Origin: Lacinutrix sp. C3R15 | Lineage (GTDB): Bacteria; Bacteroidota; Bacteroidia; Flavobacteriales; Flavobacteriaceae | Assembly (NCBI RefSeq): GCF_018860825.1 | Contig: NZ_JAHKPZ010000034.1 | Span: 186,001-250,000 of the forward strand | Reading direction: 5' to 3' | Length of the DNA stretch: 64,000 bases | The notes under the pieces: model-generated | Database searches by the model: none | What the model saw: the letters and a program-made list of their open reading frames with translations, nothing else | Told to the model about the DNA's origin: nothing | Shown: piece after piece, positions 44,393-54,568 of the stretch | How positions within the stretch are numbered: the first letter of the stretch is position 1 | Layout of the letters: each line of letters opens with the position of its first letter | Program-made: the position numbers and the translations under genes

Positions 44393-46153
44393 TTACATTT
44401 TAATTCCTGTTATTTCTCTTCCGCCTTGCAAAAGGGTTACACTTACCACATCTCCTGCTTCATTTTTATTAAAAGTTAATTGCGCTTCAACTACTTTTAA
44501 ATAAAATACAGTATCCGATTTTGGAAAAATATTGAAAACAGGTTGTCCTGTTGCTTGTGTTTTTAATTGGCTTCCTTCTTTGGTGACTGTAATAATAAAC
44601 TCTGGAGTTATTTGATAGGCACCAACATAGCTTTGTAATACAGCATCTGCAACTACAATATCTTCTATGATATAATCAGAAACATCTTCTCCTAGTTTCT
44701 TTAAATAATCTATACCATTTTGGTTGTTTGGGTTTATAACTAAAGACTTCTTATAGTTTTCTATAGCTAACTCTTTATTTCCTTGATGCATTAATCCTTC
44801 TGCATAACTATCATAAGCATTGTAAGAACCAGGAAAAGCTTCTACATTCCATTTAAAAACCGTTACCGCTTCATCAATTTTTTCTTCTTGTAATAATTGA
44901 TAACCAATAGTATTTATTTCTCTTTCTTCTAAAGTATAGTCACTAGATGATTTTATGCTATGATACTTTTGTATTGCAGATTCTATTCCTTTAGATTGTA
45001 TTTCATCGTATATCGTTTTGGCTACAGATTTTTTAGGAAAATCATAAGTTTTATTATACATAATTCCTCTAATTGCTTGTGCAATATCATTTAGTGGTGC
45101 CATTCCTGTATTATTTAATAATACAATTAAAGATTGATCTGAAGTGGCTCTAGTAATATAGGTATTAAAACCGTTGATACCTCCTCCATGAGCTATGGTA
45201 GCCATGGTTTCACTTGTATTACCAATAGGTTCATTACCTATAAACCAGCCGTAACTATAGTAACCGTTTCCTGCTTTTGTATGCTTTTTAAAAAACAAAT
45301 TCATATACTCTTTAGAAAGTAGTTTGTTAGTATATAAAGCCTGATCCCAAAGAAATAAATCTTCAACGGTTGCATATAAAGAACCTGCAGCATAAGGAAT
45401 ACTCATGTCTAAATATTCAGAATTCACAAATTTGTTTCCCTTTGGCTCATAACCTGTAGCTCTGTTTTTTAAAATAGTTTCATGATGATCATACCCAGAA
45501 TCTTTCATATTTAAAGGAGTGAATATTTTTTCTTGTAGCATTTGCTCGTAGCTTTTTCCTGAAATTTTTTCGACTAAAACACCTAAAAGGAAATAACCAG
45601 AATTGCTATAGTTAAATTTTTCTCCAGGAGTAAAATCTAATGCCATTTCTGAAAACTCTTTAACAAATGCTTCTGGTGTATAGGGATTTCTACTTTTATT
45701 CTGAAAAAAATCTGGAAACGAAGTGTAATTAGGTATTCCGGAAGTATGCGTCAATAAATGATGTGTTGTTATTTTATTTCCGTTAGCCTTTGGATAATCT
45801 GGAAGATACTTTGTTATTGGTGCCTGTAAATCTATTTTACCTGCTTCTGCTAATTGAAGAATTAACATTGCTGTAAATTGTTTGGTTATAGAGCCTAATC
45901 TGTGTTTTGTATTGGGAGCATTAGGAATATCCCATTCCATATTAGCCAAACCAAAACCTTTTTTGTACATAATTTTACCGTTTTCTGCAATTAAAACAGA
46001 TCCGTTAAATGTATTGTATGCTGTATAGGTATTAATTAATTTGGTTATTTGTGCTTCTTTTACTTGACTAAAACTAAGGTTGACAAAAAATAATAATGCA
46101 AATAAGAAAACGGTATTTGTTTCACTGAAATAAAATTTGAATTGCTGTTTCAT
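44393..46153 (-). CDS. Serine hydrolase, beta-lactamase/class C PBP-like, with TPR region
   Basis: This 586-aa exported protein has a signal peptide ending LSFSQ near residue 30. The catalytic Ser is in GSITKQFTAM (SxxK, near residue 88), the Tyr in YSNSGYFLLG (YxN, near residue 180) and HGGGING (near residue 320) replaces KTG. Residues about 400-490 carry TPR-like helices (YDSYAEGLMHQGNKELAIEN, YKKSLVINPNNQNGIDYL), followed by a small C-terminal beta domain. Family members include esterases and D-aminopeptidases; beta-lactam resistance should not be assumed. Confidence 0.87.
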   Translation of the reverse strand: MKQQFKFYFSETNTVFLFALLFFVNLSFSQVKEAQITKLINTYTAYNTFNGSVLIAENGKIMYKKGFGLANMEWDIPNAPNTKHRLGSITKQFTAMLILQLAEAGKIDLQAPITKYLPDYPKANGNKITTHHLLTHTSGIPNYTSFPDFFQNKSRNPYTPEAFVKEFSEMALDFTPGEKFNYSNSGYFLLGVLVEKISGKSYEQMLQEKIFTPLNMKDSGYDHHETILKNRATGYEPKGNKFVNSEYLDMSIPYAAGSLYATVEDLFLWDQALYTNKLLSKEYMNLFFKKHTKAGNGYYSYGWFIGNEPIGNTSETMATIAHGGGINGFNTYITRATSDQSLIVLLNNTGMAPLNDIAQAIRGIMYNKTYDFPKKSVAKTIYDEIQSKGIESAIQKYHSIKSSSDYTLEEREINTIGYQLLQEEKIDEAVTVFKWNVEAFPGSYNAYDSYAEGLMHQGNKELAIENYKKSLVINPNNQNGIDYLKKLGEDVSDYIIEDIVVADAVLQSYVGAYQITPEFIITVTKEGSQLKTQATGQPVFNIFPKSDTVFYLKVVEAQLTFNKNEAGDVVSVTLLQGGREITGIKM

Positions 46154-46269
46154 AAGTTTTTTGATTTTGATTGATTAAAAATAAGACGATTAATAGCCTT
46201 ATAAGTTACAATAAAAAAACTTTTTTTTAAACAAAACCAACTATAACTACTTAAAAAACAATACTTTAA

Positions 46270-46311
46270 AACAAAAAAAAAGTTTCCTTTTTAAGAAAAC
46301 CTTTTTTTTCA
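46270..46311 (-). terminator. Possible terminator after nitronate monooxygenase gene
   Basis: An A-run, imperfect stem and T-run (AGTTTCC...AAAACCTTTT) in the gap between two minus-strand genes. The stem contains a bulge, so strength is doubtful. Confidence 0.35.
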
Positions 46312-46332
46312 ATCTCATTACCACTAAGTGTA

Positions 46333-47280
46333 TTAGGTTGTTAGCTTTGCAACAATATCTTTAGTAGGTAAGATAGCTTTTGTATACTCTATACTTGGTC
46401 CTGCAACCCAAACCGTTTTATAAGTAGCTTGTGTTGCTGCTTTAGTAGTTGCATTCATACCAATGGAAAAACGAATCATTTTAACCCATTTTTTAAGTTT
46501 CTTATTCTTGTTTAAAACAGATTCTAACCAAGATTCCTTTGTTCCTATTTTTTGAACATAAGGTGTATTTATAACTGTACATGGCGTACCAGAAATACGT
46601 TGTGTCATAATAATATCATCAGCACCATAATCTACACATGCTTGTTTATATTCATCAGTAACTCCAGCCTCAATAGAAGCTATAAAAGGGCTACCAACCG
46701 AAACTCCTGCTGCTCCATAACTTAACATTTTATCAATATCTGCTTTACAACCAACTCCTCCTGCAGAAATTACAGGAATGCTTAAAGCTGTACTTAATTG
46801 ACTTGTTAATTCTTGTGGTGAGAGATTCCCTCTATGTCCTCCTGCTTGATTATTTACAGCAATAGCCGCATCTGCACCTAAGCTTTCTACTTTTTTAGCA
46901 AAACGTAAATCGGTTACATCACAAAAAACTTTAATGCCAACTGCATGTGCTTTTTTTATAGTTTCTTCTGGACTACCAAGTGAGGTAATAATAAAATCAC
47001 AGCCTTCTTCACAAAGCACTCGTAATTGCTCTTTGTATTTTATATTCGATTTATTTACAATTAAATTAAACCCGAAAGAACCTCCTTCAACTTTTGCTGC
47101 TTTTAATTCTTTAATAGCTGCTCTTAATTGATCTAATGTTCTATAGTTAAGTGCAGGAATACAGCCTGCAATTCCACCTTTCATTGCTTCTATTACCATT
47201 GCTGTATTAGAAACTAAAAACATTGGAGCCTGAATAATGGGATATTTTATATTTAAAAGTTGTGTAAGTTTGGTTTCCAT
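46333..47280 (-). CDS. Nitronate monooxygenase / 2-nitropropane dioxygenase-like FMN enzyme
   Basis: This 315-aa TIM-barrel flavoprotein has YPIIQAPMFLVSN near residue 13, NNQAGGHRGN near residue 145 (the flavin-associated GGH motif), PVISAGGVGCKADI near residue 170 and GAAGVSVGSPFIAS near residue 190. Such enzymes oxidise nitronates to carbonyl compounds and nitrite, removing propionate-3-nitronate. The related enoyl-ACP reductase FabK shares the fold but usually differs in these motifs. Monocistronic. Confidence 0.88.
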   Translation of the reverse strand: METKLTQLLNIKYPIIQAPMFLVSNTAMVIEAMKGGIAGCIPALNYRTLDQLRAAIKELKAAKVEGGSFGFNLIVNKSNIKYKEQLRVLCEEGCDFIITSLGSPEETIKKAHAVGIKVFCDVTDLRFAKKVESLGADAAIAVNNQAGGHRGNLSPQELTSQLSTALSIPVISAGGVGCKADIDKMLSYGAAGVSVGSPFIASIEAGVTDEYKQACVDYGADDIIMTQRISGTPCTVINTPYVQKIGTKESWLESVLNKNKKLKKWVKMIRFSIGMNATTKAATQATYKTVWVAGPSIEYTKAILPTKDIVAKLTT

Positions 47281-47451
47281 AGTAATATCACATTTGAATG
47301 TGAATTTTTTAATTAAACTAAAATTGACTTCTTATTTATAAAGTGTTTTTACAAATATAACAAAATTTACTATGCATGCATAGTTTTTTGTATATAGTAA
47401 TTAATTTGCTTATTTACTGTAAGAAACTTTTGTAACATAATTATAAAAAAT

Positions 47452-47483
47452 AAAAACGCAACCAAATTAATGATTGCGTTTTT
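47452..47483 (-). terminator. Intrinsic terminator after dnaK
   Basis: Perfect 10-bp stem AAAAACGCAA / TTGCGTTTTT with a 12-base loop, oriented to end the minus-strand dnaK transcript. Confidence 0.7.
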
Positions 47484-47515
47484 TATAATTAGATTTCTGC
47501 TCAGGCAGAGATGTA

Positions 47516-49420
47516 TTACTTCACTTCTTCAAAGTCAACGTCTTCAACGTCGCTTCCTTCATTAGTATCTGTTCCTGCATTTGCATCAGGACCAGGTGCA
47601 GCTCCACCTTGTGCTTCTGCTTGTGCTTTATACATTTCTTCACTAGCTACTTTCCAAGCTTCGTTTATTTTATCTAAAGCAGGAGTAATTACCTCTAAAT
47701 CTTTAGTTTCGTAAGCTTTTTTAAGTTCTTCTAAAGCTGCTTCAACTGGTTGTTTTTTATCTTCAGATAATTTATCCCCAAATTCTTTTAATTGTTTTTC
47801 CGTTTGGAAAATCATAGAATCCGCTTCATTTAATTTTTGAGCGCTTTCTGCTGCTTTTGCATCTGCTTCAGCATTTGCTTCTGCATCTGCTTTCATTTTT
47901 TGAATTTCTTCTTCTGTTAATCCTGAAGAAGCTTCAATTCTGATATCTTGTGTTTTATTAGTCGCTTTATCTGTTGCTGAAACTTTAATAATTCCGTTTG
48001 CATCAATATCAAAAGTTACTTCAATTTGAGGAGTACCACGTTGTGCTGGTGGAATACCATCTAAGTGAAAACGACCAATGGTTTTATTATCTGCAGCCAT
48101 AGAACGTTCCCCTTGTAAAACATGAATTTCTACTGAAGGTTGATTATCTGCTGCTGTAGAGAATACTTGACTTTTCTTTGTAGGAATAGTTGTATTTGCC
48201 TCAATAAGTTTTGTCATTACATTACCCATTGTTTCAATACCAAGAGATAAAGGTGTTACATCTAAAAGTAATACATCTTTAACATCTCCTGTTAATACTC
48301 CTCCTTGAATTCCTGCTCCTAAAGACACAACCTCATCTGGGTTAACTCCTTTACTTGGTGCTTTACCAAAGAATTTTTCTACTGCTTCTTGTACAGCTGG
48401 AATACGTGTTGAACCACCAACAAGAATAACTTCGTCAATATCTGATTTTGATAAACCTGCAGATTTTAATGCAGATTGACATGGCTCAATAGTACGTTTT
48501 ACTAAATCGTCAATTAATTGCTCAAATTTAGCTTTAGTTAAAGTACGTACTAAGTGCTTTGGTCCACTAGCTGTAGCTGTAACGTATGGTAAATTAATTT
48601 CAGTTTGTGCAGAAGATGATAATTCAATCTTTGCTTTTTCAGCTGCTTCTTTAATACGTTGTAAAGCCATTGGGTCTTTACGTAAATCAATACCTTCTTC
48701 AGCATTAAATTCATCTGCTAACCAGTCAATAATTTTTTGATCTACATCATCACCACCTAAGTGTGTATCACCATCTGTTGAAAGTACTTCAAATACACCA
48801 TCTCCTAATTCAAGGATAGATACATCATGTGTTCCTCCACCAAAATCAAATACTACTATTTTTTGGTCTGTTCCTTTTTTGTCCATACCATAAGCTAAAG
48901 CTGCTGCAGTAGGCTCATTGATAATTCTACGCACTTTTAAACCTGCAATTTCACCAGCTTCTTTAGTTGCTTGACGTTGTGCATCATTAAAATATGCAGG
49001 AACAGTAATTACTGCTTCACTTACATCTTGTCCTAAATAATCTTCAGCAGTTTTCTTCATTTTTTGAAGAATCATAGCAGATAATTCTTGAGGTGTATAT
49101 AAACGACCATCAATATCTACTCTTGGAGTATCATTATCTCCTTTTACCACTTTATATGGTACTCTTTCTGCTTCCTTTTTAGATTCAGAATATTTATTAC
49201 CCATAAAACGTTTAATAGAATAAACTGTTTTTGTTGGGTTTGTAACTGCTTGACGTTTTGCTGGATCTCCAACTTTAATTTCGCCTCCTTCTACAAAAGC
49301 GATAACAGAAGGTGTTGTACGCTTACCTTCTGCGTTTGGGATTACAACTGCTTCATTACCTTCCATTACAGAAACGCAAGAGTTTGTTGTACCTAAATCG
49401 ATTCCAATAATCTTACTCAT
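47516..49420 (-). CDS. dnaK: Molecular chaperone DnaK (Hsp70)
   Basis: The 634-aa protein has all Hsp70 landmarks: [17 protein letters not shown] at the N-terminus, [14 protein letters not shown] near residue 190 (canonical proteins have GGGTFDVS, here His replaces Phe), [11 protein letters not shown] near residue 335, the linker [18 protein letters not shown] and the acidic tail ending [11 protein letters not shown]. It folds nascent and stress-damaged proteins with DnaJ and GrpE. The Gly/Ala-rich segment [10 protein letters not shown] precedes the tail. Neither dnaJ nor grpE is adjacent. Confidence 0.98.
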   Translation of the reverse strand: MSKIIGIDLGTTNSCVSVMEGNEAVVIPNAEGKRTTPSVIAFVEGGEIKVGDPAKRQAVTNPTKTVYSIKRFMGNKYSESKKEAERVPYKVVKGDNDTPRVDIDGRLYTPQELSAMILQKMKKTAEDYLGQDVSEAVITVPAYFNDAQRQATKEAGEIAGLKVRRIINEPTAAALAYGMDKKGTDQKIVVFDFGGGTHDVSILELGDGVFEVLSTDGDTHLGGDDVDQKIIDWLADEFNAEEGIDLRKDPMALQRIKEAAEKAKIELSSSAQTEINLPYVTATASGPKHLVRTLTKAKFEQLIDDLVKRTIEPCQSALKSAGLSKSDIDEVILVGGSTRIPAVQEAVEKFFGKAPSKGVNPDEVVSLGAGIQGGVLTGDVKDVLLLDVTPLSLGIETMGNVMTKLIEANTTIPTKKSQVFSTAADNQPSVEIHVLQGERSMAADNKTIGRFHLDGIPPAQRGTPQIEVTFDIDANGIIKVSATDKATNKTQDIRIEASSGLTEEEIQKMKADAEANAEADAKAAESAQKLNEADSMIFQTEKQLKEFGDKLSEDKKQPVEAALEELKKAYETKDLEVITPALDKINEAWKVASEEMYKAQAEAQGGAAPGPDANAGTDTNEGSDVEDVDFEEVK

Positions 49421-49472
49421 AATTATATTTTTATTTGTGTTGACATTTATTTTTTTGTTCGGTAACTATAAG

Positions 49473-49512
49473 TCAATGATTATGCCAATACAAAACGACT
49501 GACATGATGTCA
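49473..49512 (-). promoter_or_regulatory. dnaK upstream region: palindrome plus -24/-12-like element
   Basis: On the minus strand TGACATCATGTCA (49500-49512, perfect palindrome around a central base) is followed by TTGGCATAATCATTGA (49473-49488). The latter keeps GG-N10-G(A) spacing like a sigma-54 promoter (GG-N10-GC), with A in place of C. No TAnnTTTG element is obvious nearby. The reading as a heat-shock control region is inference. Confidence 0.4.
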
Positions 49513-49592
49513 TAAAATTATTAAATCCTTTATTTTATTTATTTTTAACTATTAATATTGAAAGTGATTTGTAACTTTAAACAAAAAAAATT

Positions 49593-50093
49593 ATGAAAAG
49601 AATCTTATCTACACTATTTGTATTTGCATTATTATTAACTTCTTGTCAGGGAGAAGACGGGATTGACGGGGAAGATGGAGGTATTTTTGTTGCCAGTTCT
49701 TTTGAAATAGAAATTGATTTTAACGCTGCCAATAATTATGAATACTTTGAAGATTATGGCTTTTATGTATACCCTTCTGATGTGACATTAGTTTATATTT
49801 TATGGGAAACAGCAGACGGACAAGATGTATGGAGGTTAATGCCACAACAAGTTACCTTTGATGAGGATACTGCCAATGAAAGTGAGTTAACGTACAATTA
49901 TGATTTTACACAAAACGATGTTAGATTCTTTTTAGACGGAACCGTAGATCTTAGCGCTATAGGCTCTGAATGGACTCAAAATCAAGTGTTTCGAGTAGTG
50001 GTAATTCCTGCAGAAAATGTAGATGCTGTTGACACTTCTAACATAGAAGCTATAATGGAAGCATATAGAATTGAAGCTTTTGAAAAAAAATAA
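49593..50093 (+). CDS. Lipoprotein, hypothetical, with short collagen-like segment
   Basis: This 166-aa protein has a lipoprotein signal (MKRILSTLFVFALLLTSC, Cys18) followed at once by GEDGIDGEDGG, a brief Gly-x-y run like those at the N-terminus of many Bacteroidota lipoproteins. An acidic beta-rich domain follows (FEDYGFYVYPSDVTLVYILW). It is divergent from dnaK and 53 bp before sdaA. Function unknown. Confidence 0.7.
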   Translation: MKRILSTLFVFALLLTSCQGEDGIDGEDGGIFVASSFEIEIDFNAANNYEYFEDYGFYVYPSDVTLVYILWETADGQDVWRLMPQQVTFDEDTANESELTYNYDFTQNDVRFFLDGTVDLSAIGSEWTQNQVFRVVVIPAENVDAVDTSNIEAIMEAYRIEAFEKK

Positions 50094-50146
50094 TATACTT
50101 TCATTACAAAATGTATATTTACGCCAACTTTAAAAAGTTTTTGTAA

Positions 50147-51568
50147 ATGGAGTGTATTTCGGTTTTTGATATGTTAAAAATAGGTGTTGGGCCTTCTAGT
50201 TCTCACACCTTAGGTCCTTGGCGAGCTGCAGAACGCTGGATTAAAGAACTCAAAGCAAATAATACGTTTAATAAAGTAGAAGGCATTCATATAGATTTAT
50301 ATGGTTCTTTATCACTTACAGGAAAAGGGCATGCAACTGACTATGCTGTAATGCTTGGTTTGTGTGGTTGTGACCCAGAATATGTTGCTACAGATACCAT
50401 TCCTATAATTATTTCAAATATTAAAAGCACAAATACATTATCTCTTAATAATGAAAAAGTAATAGATTTCAATCCAGAAACAGCCATTGTTTTTAATAGA
50501 AAGTTCTTGCCATTCCATTCTAACGGAATGACCTTTACCGCAATAATTAATGGTAAAAAGAAAAAATCTACCTTCTACTCTATTGGTGGAGGTTTTGTGG
50601 TTAAAGAAGAACGTAAAAACTCTAAACGTAACTTTGAAATAAAATGCTCTTTTCCTTATCCTATTGAAAAAGGAACAGAACTTTTACAATTTTGTAAAGA
50701 TTTAAATTTGCCTATATCTGAAGTGGTTTATGAAAACGAAAAATCTATTCGTGAAGAACCTAAAATAGATATAGAACTACAACGCATTTGGGATACCATG
50801 TTAGAGTGTATGTACATTGGCTGTCATACCGAAGGAAACCTTCCTGGAGGCTTAAACGTAAGACGTCGAGCGTATGATATGCACCAAAAACTAAAAGGAG
50901 AAACACCATATACCAATCCTGTAGAATGGATTTATGCCATAAGAAATACCGAAGTTAAATTTAGACAAATCTTAAAATGGGTTAGCTGTTTTGCTTTAGC
51001 TGTAAACGAGGTAAATGCCTCTTTAGGTCGTGTAGTTACAGCTCCTACTAATGGTAGTGCTGGTGTTATTCCTGCTGTTTTAATGTATTATTTAGTGATT
51101 GAAAACCACGACGGAAACTTTGAAGACATTAAAAAATTCTTATTGGTAGCTGGAGAAATAGGAAGTATCTTTAAAAAAGGAGCAACTATTAGTGCTGCCA
51201 TGGGAGGATGTCAAGCAGAAATTGGTGTAAGTTCTGCAATGGCTGCTGGTGCTTTAACCGAACTACTTGGTGGTACACCAGAGCAAGTTTTAATAGCCGC
51301 AGAAATTGCTATGGAACATCATCTTGGACTTACCTGTGACCCTATTGGTGGTTTGGTGCAAATACCTTGTATTGAACGTAATGCTATGGGAGCTATTAAA
51401 GCTATTAATGCTGCAGAGTTAGCCTTAGATACAGACCCGGAAAATGTAAAAGTCCCTTTAGACAAAGTGGTAAATACTATGTGGGAAACTGCAAAAGACA
51501 TGAATACTAAATATAAAGAAACTAGCGAAGGCGGATTAGCTATTGGTGTTAATTTAACAGATTGCTAA
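50147..51568 (+). CDS. sdaA: L-serine ammonia-lyase, iron-sulfur type
   Basis: This 473-aa enzyme converts L-serine to pyruvate and ammonia with a 4Fe-4S cluster. The N-terminal beta domain begins [20 protein letters not shown], the catalytic loop of the family. The alpha domain shows [13 protein letters not shown] near residue 300, [16 protein letters not shown] near residue 350 and [20 protein letters not shown] near residue 393, holding the cluster cysteines. It is the single-chain (SdaA/TdcG-like) form. Predicted cytoplasmic. Confidence 0.95.
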   Translation: MECISVFDMLKIGVGPSSSHTLGPWRAAERWIKELKANNTFNKVEGIHIDLYGSLSLTGKGHATDYAVMLGLCGCDPEYVATDTIPIIISNIKSTNTLSLNNEKVIDFNPETAIVFNRKFLPFHSNGMTFTAIINGKKKKSTFYSIGGGFVVKEERKNSKRNFEIKCSFPYPIEKGTELLQFCKDLNLPISEVVYENEKSIREEPKIDIELQRIWDTMLECMYIGCHTEGNLPGGLNVRRRAYDMHQKLKGETPYTNPVEWIYAIRNTEVKFRQILKWVSCFALAVNEVNASLGRVVTAPTNGSAGVIPAVLMYYLVIENHDGNFEDIKKFLLVAGEIGSIFKKGATISAAMGGCQAEIGVSSAMAAGALTELLGGTPEQVLIAAEIAMEHHLGLTCDPIGGLVQIPCIERNAMGAIKAINAAELALDTDPENVKVPLDKVVNTMWETAKDMNTKYKETSEGGLAIGVNLTDC

Positions 51569-51852
51569 AAAAACAAGCCATTAGTTAAACAACTCTAGTA
51601 GTACAAACCTCATCTTTTAAAAAAATAAAATTAGCCTTACTACTTAAAGTAAAGACTTGTGTTATTGCTTTTAAAAAACTAAATATGCGCTATTTACTAG
51701 TAGCATATAAAAACATGGAACTCTTGCTATATTCTTGCTTTTTCAACTAAAAAAATTAAAATTTACTATTTTAAGACCTCTTTTAAATAAAAGTTTAACA
51801 GTATACACATATTTTAGTACATTTACATTCTATCAAATTATACACAAAACAG
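51569..51852. other. Intergenic stretch between sdaA and panB
   Basis: 284 AT-rich bases with no supported gene or RNA. No clear terminator hairpin was found. Confidence 0.4.
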
Positions 51853-52671
51853 ATGTCTGTAGCAAAAAAAGAATATAAAAGAGTAACCGTAAAATCTCTA
51901 GTAGAAATGAAATCTAATGGAGAAAAAATATCAATGCTTACAGCCTATGATTATACCATGGCAAAAATTGTAGATGGCGCAGGAATTGATGTAATACTTG
52001 TTGGTGACTCTGCAAGTAATGTAATGGCTGGACATGAAACCACTTTACCTATTACTCTAGACCAAATGATATATCATGCATCTTCTGTAATTAGAGCCAT
52101 AGATAGAGCTTTAGTTGTAGTAGATTTACCTTTTGGTAGTTACCAGAGTGATCCTAAAGAAGCCTTACGTTCTGCCATAAGAATTATGAAAGAATCTGGA
52201 GGTCATGCTGTAAAAATGGAAGGTGGTAAAGAAGTGAAAGATTCTATAAAAAGAATTTTACATGCAGGAATTCCGGTTATGGGACATCTAGGGTTAACAC
52301 CACAATCTATATATAAATTTGGAACCTATACCGTTAGAGCCAAAGAAGAACAAGAAGCTAAACAACTTAAAGAGGATGCTTTAATGCTTGAAAAAGCAGG
52401 ATGTTTTGCTATAGTACTAGAAAAAATACCTGCTAAATTAGCACAAGAAGTTGCAGAGAGTGTTTCTATTCCTGTAATTGGTATTGGAGCAGGAAATGGT
52501 GTAGATGGTCAAGTACTTGTAACGCATGATATGTTGGGTATGACACATGAATTTAACCCACGTTTTTTACGAAGATACATGAACTTATACGAAGAAATGA
52601 CTTCTGCTTTTACACAATATGGTGAGGATGTAAAAAGTGGCGATTTCCCTAATGATGAAGAGCAGTATTAA
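51853..52671 (+). CDS. panB: 3-methyl-2-oxobutanoate hydroxymethyltransferase
   Basis: PanB makes ketopantoate, the first step of pantothenate synthesis, from 2-oxoisovalerate and methylene-tetrahydrofolate. The 272-aa TIM-barrel has [19 protein letters not shown] near residue 28, [20 protein letters not shown] near residue 50, HAVKMEGG near residue 117, GHLGLTPQS near residue 140 and [20 protein letters not shown] near residue 215. In flavobacteria it is typically followed by a RluA-type synthase; here a broken gene intervenes. Confidence 0.96.
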   Translation: MSVAKKEYKRVTVKSLVEMKSNGEKISMLTAYDYTMAKIVDGAGIDVILVGDSASNVMAGHETTLPITLDQMIYHASSVIRAIDRALVVVDLPFGSYQSDPKEALRSAIRIMKESGGHAVKMEGGKEVKDSIKRILHAGIPVMGHLGLTPQSIYKFGTYTVRAKEEQEAKQLKEDALMLEKAGCFAIVLEKIPAKLAQEVAESVSIPVIGIGAGNGVDGQVLVTHDMLGMTHEFNPRFLRRYMNLYEEMTSAFTQYGEDVKSGDFPNDEEQY

Positions 52672-52675
52672 TCTC

Positions 52676-52707
52676 GATTGTTAGATTGTTAGATTGTTAG
52701 ATTGTTA
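52676..52707. repeat. Microsatellite: four copies of GATTGTTA
   Basis: Four perfect 8-bp tandem units start 4 bases after the panB stop. Similar TTAGATTG arrays often stand beside four-helix-bundle (IVS-type) genes in this phylum, as here. Confidence 0.85.
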
Positions 52708-52750
52708 GAACTTAGCAATAAAAGAACTTAATACAGATAAAACGAAGCAA

Positions 52751-52969
52751 ATGCATCGATTTAAGGATTTAGAAGCATGGAAAAAAAGCAAATTGTTTTG
52801 TTCTGAAATTTATTTTATAATCTCTAAGTTTCCTGAAAGCGAAAAATTTGGGTTAACAAATCAATTACCAAGAGTAGCTGTTTCAATTCCTTCTAATATT
52901 GCTGAAGGCTCTTCTAGACATTCTAATAAAGATTTTATAAGATTTTTACAAATGCCCTCTAAAATTTAA
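52751..52969 (+). pseudogene. Truncated four-helix-bundle protein (23S rRNA intervening-sequence type)
   Basis: The 72-residue frame begins MHRFKDLEAWKKSKLFCSEI and continues to LPRVAVSIPSNIAEGSSRHS and FIRFLQ, an excellent match to the first 60-65 residues of the family. Full-length members are about 115-125 aa and go on with a second helical half (A-x-G-S-x-x-E-x-x-T-Q). Here the frame reads MPSKI and stops, and the missing half is not found in the 38 bases before the next gene. The 3' half seems deleted, leaving a non-functional insertion between panB and rluA-like genes. Confidence 0.75.
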
Positions 52970-53006
52970 ATCTACTCTCAAATAAATCCAAAAATAGAAC
53001 AATCTA

Positions 53007-53711
53007 GTGAGCAAAAATTCCAAAACTCTTTCTAATAAAAACAACCTTCAAGTAATTTACGAAGACAATCATATTATTGTTGTAAATAAACGAGCAGGAG
53101 ATATTGTACAAGGAGACAAAACTGGTGATAAACCATTAAGCGATGTAGTTAAAGAATACATTAAAGAAAAATACAACAAACCTGGAAATGTATATTTAGG
53201 AACTGTTCATAGGCTAGACAGGCCAACTACAGGATTAGTCATTTTTTCAAAAACAAGCAAGGCACTACCAAGATTAAACAAACTTTTTCTTACTAAAGAT
53301 ATTAGTAAAACCTATTGGGCTGTTGTAAAAAATGAACCACAAAAAACGGAAGACACCTTAATTCATTGGTTAAAAAAGAACCCGAAAAACAATAAATCTA
53401 CAGCATTTATAAAGGAGGTTGCAGGTAGTAAAAAAGCAATCCTACATTATAAAACACTAAAAAAATTAGACAACTATTATTTATTAGAAGTTAATTTAGA
53501 AACAGGAAGACACCATCAAATACGTTCGCAATTATCTAGTATTGGCTGTTCTATAAAAGGGGATTTAAAATATGGTTTTGATAGAAGTAATAAAGATGCC
53601 AGCATACACTTACATGCAAGACAAATTACCTTTACACACCCTGTTTCTAATGAAGCATTACACATTACAGCTCCTTTACCAAAAGATGCTATTTGGCAGG
53701 CTTGTAACTAG
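53007..53711 (+). CDS. RluA family pseudouridine synthase
   Basis: This 234-aa enzyme starts at a GTG at 53007, the best start because it stands just before the conserved LQVIYEDNHIIVVNKRAGDI. The catalytic Asp is in LGTVHRLDRPTTGLVIFSKT near residue 75, followed by LETGRHHQIRSQLSSIGC near residue 155, both diagnostic for RluA-type synthases. It converts uridine to pseudouridine in rRNA or tRNA; the exact site is not readable. No S4 domain precedes it. Confidence 0.92.
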   Translation: MSKNSKTLSNKNNLQVIYEDNHIIVVNKRAGDIVQGDKTGDKPLSDVVKEYIKEKYNKPGNVYLGTVHRLDRPTTGLVIFSKTSKALPRLNKLFLTKDISKTYWAVVKNEPQKTEDTLIHWLKKNPKNNKSTAFIKEVAGSKKAILHYKTLKKLDNYYLLEVNLETGRHHQIRSQLSSIGCSIKGDLKYGFDRSNKDASIHLHARQITFTHPVSNEALHITAPLPKDAIWQACN

Positions 53712-53737
53712 TATTTAATAAAAAAATAGAAAACAAC

Positions 53738-54568
53738 TTAAACTACGCGTTTTAATAATGGGTATTCAAGAGTTAAATGCACACCTTGATTTGGTTTAGA
53801 TGCTAAACTAAAGCTTGCTTCTATAAGTTCTGCTCTACTCTTCATGTTTACTAAACCAGAATTACTTTCTACTGTTTTTTCATCAAAACCAACTCCGTCA
53901 TCACTGGCGTGAATTATTAGCTTTTCTGGATAATAGTTTAAATGAATTTTTAACTGTTTTGCGTTAGAGTATTTTACGGTATTAGAAATAAACTCTTGCA
54001 AGATTCTAAATAAAATAATAGCATCCTTACTATTTTCAGTAACTGTGTTATCACCTGTTTTAATTAATTCTGCCTTAATAAGCTTCATTCTATTTAACCT
54101 ATTAATTTCTGATTGTATAGAATCATAAACTCCTTTATTCTGTATTACATCTCTATTTAAAGACTTAGATAATGCTCTAATTTCTGTCAAACTTTCTTTT
54201 ACAGCACTTTTACTTTCAGAAAATCGTTCCTTTAAGGTTTCAGGAATTTCTGTATTTAAAATACTCAACTGCATATTAGCAACAGATAGTAATTGACCTA
54301 TATTATCATGTAATTCTTGTCCAATATATTTTAACGTTTGCTCTTGAATTTCTTCATTAGTTTCTGCAAAAGCTCTTTCAAAGGCTTGTTGCATTTTTAT
54401 TTTATCTAAAAGCAGTTTATTTTTTCTTTTCTGAAAAACGATAAAAAACACAATAATTATGGTACATACAACAAGCATAACACCAATCATATACACCAAT
54501 AAATTTCTTTCAGCTGCTGTAGAAACTGGTTCTGCAACTTGTAATAAAATAAATAACATATTAATCAT
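53738..54568 (-). CDS. Sensor histidine kinase, NarX/LiaS-like (HisKA_3)
   Basis: This 276-aa kinase has one transmembrane helix (about residues 20-46), a coiled-coil linker, the HisKA_3 phospho-acceptor QELHDNIGQLLSVANMQLS (His near residue 88) and a HATPase domain with FISNTVKYSNAKQ, ASDDGVGFDE and GLVNMKSRAEL. It lacks a large sensory domain of its own; the two upstream membrane proteins may supply it. The start (54568) overlaps the preceding stop; a second ATG at 54559 lies just after that stop and could be used. The cognate response regulator is not in this window. Confidence 0.88.
   Translation of the reverse strand: MINMLFILLQVAEPVSTAAERNLLVYMIGVMLVVCTIIIVFFIVFQKRKNKLLLDKIKMQQAFERAFAETNEEIQEQTLKYIGQELHDNIGQLLSVANMQLSILNTEIPETLKERFSESKSAVKESLTEIRALSKSLNRDVIQNKGVYDSIQSEINRLNRMKLIKAELIKTGDNTVTENSKDAIILFRILQEFISNTVKYSNAKQLKIHLNYYPEKLIIHASDDGVGFDEKTVESNSGLVNMKSRAELIEASFSLASKPNQGVHLTLEYPLLKRVV

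Noticed and set aside
44393-46153. Antibiotic-resistance beta-lactamase
   Set aside because: The SxxK/YxN/HGG pattern with TPR helices fits esterase or peptidase-type serine hydrolases, not a dedicated class C beta-lactamase.
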